DNA from: Luteitalea sp.
GTDB lineage: Bacteria; Acidobacteriota; Vicinamibacteria; Vicinamibacterales; Vicinamibacteraceae
Assembly: GCA_009377495.1 (NCBI GenBank)
Contig: WHTZ01000008.1
Span: forward strand, 1-64,000
DNA: 64,000 nucleotides
Direction of reading: 5' to 3'
Made by a program: the position numbers and the translations under genes. This document shows, piece after piece, positions 58,907-64,000 of this stretch; within the stretch, counting starts at the first letter, position 1; each line of letters starts with the position of its first letter. The notes under the pieces are model-generated. The model made no database searches, was not told the origin of the DNA, and worked only from the letters and a program-made list of their open reading frames with translations.

Positions 58907-59667
58907 TCGCCACCGCGGCCCGCGAGACTCGGGCCGCTAGCCAGCACTGGCTCGTCGGGTCCCGACGGGACCCGACCGGGGCGGAGGCGGTCAGGCCGCG
59001 CGGGCTCCGCCGCATGGCGACCATTTGCAAACGCCGGGTCGTCTGCCAGCAGCCGGCGGAGGCGACGGAGCGCACGGAAGAGATGCACGCGAATCGTCGC
59101 TTCGCTCAAGCCAGTGACCTCGCCCACCTCGCGTGTGCTGTAGCCTTCGATCTGACTCAGCATGATCACGGTCCGCTGGCGGTCTGGCAGCCGTTGCACG
59201 GCGTCGAGCAAACGGGCGCCCCGCTCACGGCGAAGCAGCAATGCCTCGGGCGAGGCCTCACGGGCGGCGGTGTGAACCATCACAGCCACCCTGGCGGTCT
59301 CGGTCATGGGCACCATCCACCGCTCGCGCCGCGTGCGCGCCTTCAGGCGGTCGAGGCAACCATTGACCAAGATGCGCGTAAACCAGACGTCGAACGAGCG
59401 CGTCTCATCAAAGTCGCCGAGGTGCGTGAACGTCTTGATGAACGCGTCTTGTACCGCTTCATCCGCTTCGGCGACGTCGCGCAGGTACCAATGCGCGATT
59501 CTCAGCGCGCGCCGCTGGTGGCTGCGGACGAGCTCGGCATATTGTTCGCGGGCCGCCGCGTCGCGCCCCTCTGCGAGCAGCGACTTCACCGCCACCGCGA
59601 TGTCCGAATCAGATCCCGGTCCTGGAGCGAGTGGAACCGGGGGCTGTCCGCGCACTACCATTGGCAT
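58837..59667 (-). CDS. ECF sigma factor (sigma-70 family)
   Basis: A 276-residue protein. Region 2 (about 65-115) has RALRIAHWYLRDVAEADEAVQDAFIKTF for core binding and -10 recognition; region 4 (about 160-205) has LPDRQRTVIMLSQIEGYSTREVGEVTGLSEATIRVHLFRAL for -35 recognition. ECF factors direct RNA polymerase to stress promoters. The final 60 residues have no sigma similarity; the part from about 250 (ESAEARSAKAEGRALQT) is encoded by the 35-bp dispersed repeat, so the native stop was lost or moved. It pairs with the anti-sigma gene downstream. Its regulon is not evident. Confidence 0.85.
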   Translation of the reverse strand: MPMVVRGQPPVPLAPGPGSDSDIAVAVKSLLAEGRDAAAREQYAELVRSHQRRALRIAHWYLRDVAEADEAVQDAFIKTFTHLGDFDETRSFDVWFTRILVNGCLDRLKARTRRERWMVPMTETARVAVMVHTAAREASPEALLLRRERGARLLDAVQRLPDRQRTVIMLSQIEGYSTREVGEVTGLSEATIRVHLFRALRRLRRLLADDPAFANGRHAAEPARPDRLRPGRVPSGPDEPVLASGPSLAGRGGESAEARSAKAEGRALQTTEANST

Positions 59668-59788
59668 ACGTCAGCAGTTGCTGGGCCGTTTACGGGCCCG
59701 GTACGCGGCCCCCGGTCGACGATGACAGCGGTGGGGGCGCTCGTCGCGAATTCTCAGTTTAACAAGCCGGCACGGTTTCGTCCACGCT

Positions 59789-60496
59789 ATGGTCCTTGCA
59801 CGCCGATCGCCCGGTTTCACCCTCTTCATCGACGCGGACGACACGCTTTGGGAAAACAACGTCTACTTCGACCAGGCGATCACCAAGGTGACGTCGAGCG
59901 TCGCGCGACATGGCCACTCCGCGACCGCGTTTCGCGAGACCCTGCTCACGCTCGAGCGGGCGCGTGTGCGCACCCACGGCTACGGCCTCGCGAACTTTAG
60001 GCACTGCCTGGAGCTGGCATGCCAGGCGCGACTTCCCGAGCCAGGCTTGGCCGCGGTGCTGCAGGTCGTCGACCGAGAGGTATCACTGCTCGCGCGGCGG
60101 GGCATCGAGTTTCTACCAGGCGTCACCGAGACGCTGCGCGAGCTCGCCTGGCGGCACCGGCTGATTCTGCTGACAAAAGGGGATCATGACGACCAACTGG
60201 CGAAGGTCGCGCGCTCCGGCGTGCACCTGTTCGTCCACCGTGTCGACGTCGTCCGTGAGAAGGACGCGGCCGCGTATGTCGATGCGGTACGCCGACACGG
60301 CGTCCGCACGGGCATGGGCTGGATGGTCGGTAACAGTCCGCGATCAGACATCATTCCGGCGCTGGGCGCGGGCTTGAACGCCGTGTTCATCCCCCATCCG
60401 GCGACGTGGGCGCTCGAGCTGGCCCAGATTCCCGACCTGACGTCTGAGCGGCTGCTCGTGCTCGAGCGCTTCGAAGAGCTGACAGCACACTTCTAG
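59789..60496 (+). CDS. HAD-superfamily hydrolase
   Basis: A 235-residue HAD phosphatase. Motif I is FIDADDTLWENN (nucleophile Asp15, with Asp17), motif II is near LLTKGDHDDQL and motif IV is in MGWMVGNSPRSDI. A helical cap (about 25-95) follows motif I. It hydrolyses a small phosphate ester in the cytoplasm; the substrate is not evident. It diverges from the sigma-factor gene and is separated from the S9 peptidase gene by a short repeat-containing gap. Confidence 0.75.
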   Translation: MVLARRSPGFTLFIDADDTLWENNVYFDQAITKVTSSVARHGHSATAFRETLLTLERARVRTHGYGLANFRHCLELACQARLPEPGLAAVLQVVDREVSLLARRGIEFLPGVTETLRELAWRHRLILLTKGDHDDQLAKVARSGVHLFVHRVDVVREKDAAAYVDAVRRHGVRTGMGWMVGNSPRSDIIPALGAGLNAVFIPHPATWALELAQIPDLTSERLLVLERFEELTAHF

Positions 60497-60516
60497 GGGT
60501 CAGGGGTCAGGGATCA

Positions 60517-60529
60517 GGGCTGTCTCAGG
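60517..60529 (+). repeat. GGGCTGTCTCAGG repeat, copy 3, overlapping a stop codon
   Basis: The third copy of the 13-bp sequence found at 49701 and 54250. The minus-strand stop codon of the S9A peptidase gene (60525-60527) lies inside it, so the repeat sets the end of that protein. Confidence 0.6.
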
Positions 60530-62666
60530 GATCGAGGACCCCTGGCACCTTCATTTGCCAGAGCATGAACGCGTAGTCGAAGGCAATCTCGCGCAGGCGA
60601 TCGTAGCGGCCGGACGCGCCGCCGTGTCCAGCCGCCGTGTTGGTCTTCAAAATGAGCGGGTTGTCATCCGTCTTGAGCGCGCGCATGCGCGCCACGTACT
60701 TCGCTGGCTCCCAATACATCACCTGACTATCGTCGAGCGAGGTCTTCACCAACATGGCCGGATACGCCGCCGGCTCGAGGTTCGTGTAGGGACAGTACGA
60801 TTTGATGTACTCATACTCGTCCTTCTTCGCCGGGTTACCCCATTCTTCGAACTCCGTCACCGTGAGCGGGAGTGACGCGTCCGACATCGTGTTGATGACA
60901 TCGACGAACGGGACGTGCGCGACGACCGCCGTGAAAAGATCGGGCCGCATGTTGGTCACCGCGCCCATCAGCAACCCCCCAGCGCTGCCGCCTTCGATGA
61001 CCAACCGATCCTTCGCGCCGTACCGCTCCGCAAGCAGGTGCTCGGCAACGGCGATGAAGTCGGTGAACGTGTTCTTTTTGTTCATCATCCGCCCGGCGTC
61101 GTGCCACGGCTTGCCGAGATCGCCGCCACCGCGGATGTGCGCGAGCGCGTAGACGACACCGCGATCGATGAGGCTGAAACGATTGGACGAGAACCCGACG
61201 TTGCTCGGCGCGCCGTACGAGCCATACGCCGTCAAGAACAGCGGGGCCGTCCCGTCACGCTTCAGGCTCTTCAGATACACCAGAGATACAGGCACCTTGG
61301 TCCCATCGGCCGCTGTGGCATGGATTCGTTCCGAGGTGTATTTCGTCCGGTCATAGCCCCCGAGAACTTCATCTTCTTTGAGGAGCTTCGTCTGCCGCGT
61401 GCTCATGTCGTACTCGAAGACCGAGCTCGGCGTGGTGAATGACTCGTAGCGGTAGCGAAGCGCCGTGGTGTCGAACTCGGGTCCAGGCGTCGGGAAGGAC
61501 GTATAGACGGGCTCAGGGAACTGGACGGCTTGCCACGCCGCCGTGCCGAATCGCTGGACCCGGATGCCGGGCAGCCCGTTCTCGCGTTCGGACAGGACCA
61601 GATGATCGCGGAAGAGAATCGCGCGCTGCAGCATCACGTCCGCGCGATGTGGGATGAGCTCGGTCCAATTGCCGCGGTCTGGGTTGGCTGTGGGCGCCGT
61701 CATGAGGCCGAAGTTCCGACCACCCTGATTGGTCCGGATGTAGAACAAGTCGCCCCGGTGATCGACGTCGTACTCATGGTCGTTTTCTCGTGCCGCCACG
61801 AGCTGCCACGCGGCCGTCGGCTGATCCGCGCGAAGATAGCGCACCTCGGAAGCCGTATGGCTGTCCACGTCCAAGAAGAGGTAGTCTTTGCTGCGCGAGC
61901 GCGAGACGTCCACGCGGAACCGTTCGTCCGCTTCCTCGTACAGCAGCGCGTCGTCGGTCTGACCAAGCGTGTGGCGATAGAGTCGGTACGAGCGTTTGGC
62001 CGCGTCCGGCGTCGTATAGAACAGCGTCTCGTTATCTGCCGCCCACGCCACCGCGACAACTTTGTCGACCGGGCTCTCGACCACCTTGCCGATCCGGAGA
62101 TCTTTCACGTGCAGCCGGTACTCGCGAAAGCCGGTGTTGTCCGTTGAATACGCGACGAGATTCCCATCGTCGCTCACCGCGACCGCGCCGAGGGCCATGA
62201 ACTTCTCCCCCTTTGCGAGCTCGTTGACGTCCAGATAGATCTCTTCGGGCGCGTCGAGGCTCCCTCGCTTGCGGCACAGAATCTGGTACTGCTTCCCCTG
62301 CTCCGTCCGCGTGTAGTACCAGTGATTGCCGTCTCGGTACGGCACCGACAGATCGGTCTCCTTGATGCGACCTAGCATTTCATCGTAGAGCGTTTCCTGT
62401 AGCCCCTCGAGCGGCTTCATCACCGCGTCCGTGAATGCGTTTTCCGCCTCGAGGTGCTTGGTCACCTCTGGGTTGGACTTCTCCCGTAGCCAGAAGTAGT
62501 CGTCTACGAACCGATCGCCGTGCAGCTCACGCACGTGGGGAACCTTCTTCGCCACGGGTGGCTCGCGGTCGCTGGTCGCACGCGCCCGCTCGTCCGAAGC
62601 TCCAGGCGTGAAGGCAATAGCCAGGATCAACAAACAAACGGGTAAGACGGCATACACATGTCTCAT
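60525..62666 (-). CDS. S9A prolyl oligopeptidase / oligopeptidase B-like enzyme
   Basis: A 713-residue peptidase with a signal peptide (about 1-25). A seven-bladed propeller (about 80-440) is followed by a hydrolase domain with nucleophile Ser561 in EGGSAGGLLMG, an acid in SLDDSQVMYWEPAKY and a His in AGHGGASGRYD. The family cuts short peptides after proline or basic residues. The last codons VLDP lie beside the GGGCTGTCTCAGG repeat. It is a single gene, probably periplasmic, with AGAGGA before the ATG. Confidence 0.92.
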   Translation of the reverse strand: MRHVYAVLPVCLLILAIAFTPGASDERARATSDREPPVAKKVPHVRELHGDRFVDDYFWLREKSNPEVTKHLEAENAFTDAVMKPLEGLQETLYDEMLGRIKETDLSVPYRDGNHWYYTRTEQGKQYQILCRKRGSLDAPEEIYLDVNELAKGEKFMALGAVAVSDDGNLVAYSTDNTGFREYRLHVKDLRIGKVVESPVDKVVAVAWAADNETLFYTTPDAAKRSYRLYRHTLGQTDDALLYEEADERFRVDVSRSRSKDYLFLDVDSHTASEVRYLRADQPTAAWQLVAARENDHEYDVDHRGDLFYIRTNQGGRNFGLMTAPTANPDRGNWTELIPHRADVMLQRAILFRDHLVLSERENGLPGIRVQRFGTAAWQAVQFPEPVYTSFPTPGPEFDTTALRYRYESFTTPSSVFEYDMSTRQTKLLKEDEVLGGYDRTKYTSERIHATAADGTKVPVSLVYLKSLKRDGTAPLFLTAYGSYGAPSNVGFSSNRFSLIDRGVVYALAHIRGGGDLGKPWHDAGRMMNKKNTFTDFIAVAEHLLAERYGAKDRLVIEGGSAGGLLMGAVTNMRPDLFTAVVAHVPFVDVINTMSDASLPLTVTEFEEWGNPAKKDEYEYIKSYCPYTNLEPAAYPAMLVKTSLDDSQVMYWEPAKYVARMRALKTDDNPLILKTNTAAGHGGASGRYDRLREIAFDYAFMLWQMKVPGVLDP

Positions 62667-62745
62667 GGTCGTGTCCTCTCGGGAAGGAAAGCTGTGCCAC
62701 CTACGTCATCTCACAATCCTGGCTGCACCCGATCGAACGAGGTCT

Positions 62746-63753
62746 TCACGACGTCAATCGGTCGAGCGAGACGAGACGGGCGCCCTGGAAATAGTACGTG
62801 AGGACATCGCTCGGCGTGTGCCCCGCCTTGATGCGCCCCACCATGCCCGTTTGGCAGAGACCCGCACCGTGGCCAAAGCCCTCGCCTTCGAACACGAAGG
62901 TGTCGCCGTCGCGGCGCACTGTATAACGCGGGCTCTGAAGGCTCGCGGGGCCTTCGGCTCGCATGATGGCGCTGCGCAGCTCTTCGCCGCGCATCACGTC
63001 GTTGCGCGCTCCCGTGAGGGCGACCATGAGCACGCGACCTGCCTCGTCCCGCTCCACCACCTGAAAGCCATCGAGGCGACCGTCGACGCGTGTACCAGGT
63101 GAGCCGTCGAGGGCACGCGCCAGCGTGGCGGCGGCGATGTGAAACGTCCAGTGAGCCGGTCGCTCGCGCAGGCAGAAAGGATCGCGGACGCCTCGTAGGT
63201 ACGGCAGCGGTGTCCCCGGCCAGATCACGTCGGCATCGCTCGTGTGGCCGCCGCAGTGCGCATGGAAGAGTGCCCGGATCGGCCGTCCGTCGTAGGTGAG
63301 CACCAGGCCTTGGGTCGCGTCAACTGCCGCCGCGATGACGTCATCCCACCGAGTGGGCCGCGGCGTATGCGGGAGCACCTGGCAGTGCGTGGTCGAGCAG
63401 AGATCGAACCCTTCGTCGGCGTGGCGGCCGAGGTTGGCCAACGCATATGTACGCGCCACCATGGCTTGCGCTTCGTAGATGCGCTCGGCCCAGGCGGCGT
63501 CGGCCGTCGAGACGACAATCTCCGCACCCACGGTCCTGCGGACATACTCCTCGAGATCGAGCGCCACGACGCGAGCCGCGCCATTGACGCCAATCTGCAC
63601 CCGGACCGTCGACCCGCCATGCGGTGTCGGACGCGGCCCGGATCGCGGTTGCAGCACCGGTGGCGCTTGGCCACTGCGGCACGCCGGGAGAACGATCGGA
63701 AGCATGGCGCTCACCCATACGAGCGCCGCTGATCGCAGTGCTCGGCAACGCAC
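62746..63753 (-). CDS. SpoIID/LytB-domain lipoprotein
   Basis: A 335-residue protein with a signal peptide and lipobox LPAC (Cys25). The SpoIID domain (about 70-330) has VRRTVGAEIVVSTADAAWAERIYEAQAMVARTYAL, AAVDATQGLVLTYDGRPIRALFHAHCGG and EGFGHGAGLCQTGMVGR. SpoIID is a peptidoglycan lytic transglycosylase; many relatives in non-sporulating bacteria act in cell-wall remodelling. Residues AHCGGHTS and the GxGHGxGxxQ motif are well conserved. It is a single gene convergent on nothing and followed by the divergent pckA start. Confidence 0.85.
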   Translation of the reverse strand: MRCRALRSAALVWVSAMLPIVLPACRSGQAPPVLQPRSGPRPTPHGGSTVRVQIGVNGAARVVALDLEEYVRRTVGAEIVVSTADAAWAERIYEAQAMVARTYALANLGRHADEGFDLCSTTHCQVLPHTPRPTRWDDVIAAAVDATQGLVLTYDGRPIRALFHAHCGGHTSDADVIWPGTPLPYLRGVRDPFCLRERPAHWTFHIAAATLARALDGSPGTRVDGRLDGFQVVERDEAGRVLMVALTGARNDVMRGEELRSAIMRAEGPASLQSPRYTVRRDGDTFVFEGEGFGHGAGLCQTGMVGRIKAGHTPSDVLTYYFQGARLVSLDRLTS

Positions 63754-63883
63754 GCCGCATCATACTGCGGCGAGCCGTATCCCTCAGTGCTTCCCGAAGT
63801 TGACGGATCTGACCGTGAGCGGTAGCATAAGGCTATCGCATGGTATCCATGCCCAGATGTCATGCAACGGACCCGAAGGATCC

Positions 63884-64000
63884 ATGAGCACCGACGTCCA
63901 ATTCGCGCACGCGCTCGAACAGTACGGCATCCGTCACGGGCGCGCGCACTGGAACCTCTCGGTCGCGGCTCTTTGCGAGCACGCCGTGTGCCGCGGCGAG
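63884..64000 (+). CDS. pckA: Start of ATP-dependent phosphoenolpyruvate carboxykinase (truncated by the window edge)
   Basis: Only the first 39 codons are in the window. The sequence (MSTDVQFAHALEQYGI then AHWNLSVAALCEHAVCRGE) matches the N-terminus of PckA proteins, where NLSVAALYEEAVRRGEG is typical. PckA converts oxaloacetate to phosphoenolpyruvate in gluconeogenesis. GAAGGA lies five bases before the ATG. The call rests on the N-terminal motif only. Confidence 0.7.
   Translation, partial: MSTDVQFAHALEQYGIRHGRAHWNLSVAALCEHAVCRGE

Overview
This window looks like chromosomal DNA of a GC-rich, Gram-negative heterotroph, most likely an acidobacterium of the Vicinamibacteria type. That is inferred from gene content: ADOP-type MacB/FtsX permeases paired with PadR regulators, many secreted S9 peptidases and alpha/beta hydrolases, an RND efflux operon, LolD/YbbP-type lipoprotein genes, a fused formimidoyltransferase-cyclodeaminase and DUF1080/GH9 enzymes. 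There are no rRNA genes, recognisable tRNAs or CRISPR arrays.

Regions. (1) 1-16300 holds an orphan PadR gene, secreted hydrolases, a DinB-like protein, a DUF6454-like protein, a GH9-like glycosidase, a decayed permease fused to a decayed ParE toxin with its intact antitoxin, a GlpQ phosphodiesterase, a hydrolase/small subunit/amidase operon, an ADOP permease and an F420-type reductase. (2) 16330-20720 holds a PadR-ADOP pair, a MITE-like element, a VapBC-like module and an Mth938-like protein. (3) 20728-26000 holds FdhD, then a compact operon encoding a secreted unknown protein, an RNase A-like lipoprotein toxin and a CdiI-like immunity protein. It faces a B12-binding radical SAM gene across a shared promoter. 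(4) 25863-28136 holds a frameshifted DUF481 porin gene, MscL and a roughly 1 kb graveyard of mobile-element remnants. (5) 28137-40937 is a histidine-utilisation locus (hutU and ftcD divergent; hutH-hutI about 7 kb away) split by a GMC oxidoreductase pair and a sulfatase/methyltransferase cluster. (6) 40956-49679 holds DUF1080, a DPP-IV peptidase, tesA-ybbA-ybbP, DksA, a ferritin-like protein and FolK. (7) 49728-64000 holds a Spy-TolC-HlyD-RND efflux operon, IspH, an anti-sigma/ECF sigma pair, a HAD phosphatase, an oligopeptidase, a SpoIID-domain protein and the start of pckA.

Three themes stand out. First, small palindromic repeats are read as protein: a 93-bp element with a 6-bp target duplication sits in frame inside a hydrolase gene, and repeats form the C-terminal tails of HutU and the sigma factor. 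Second, several genes have a -10 box followed by exactly six bases and then the start codon, which implies leaderless mRNAs; two of these promoters are bidirectional with overlapping -10 boxes. Third, toxin-related loci are common: a live-looking RNase A/CdiI pair, a VapBC pair and a ParE relic whose GTGA start/stop overlap appears to have mutated to GTAA.
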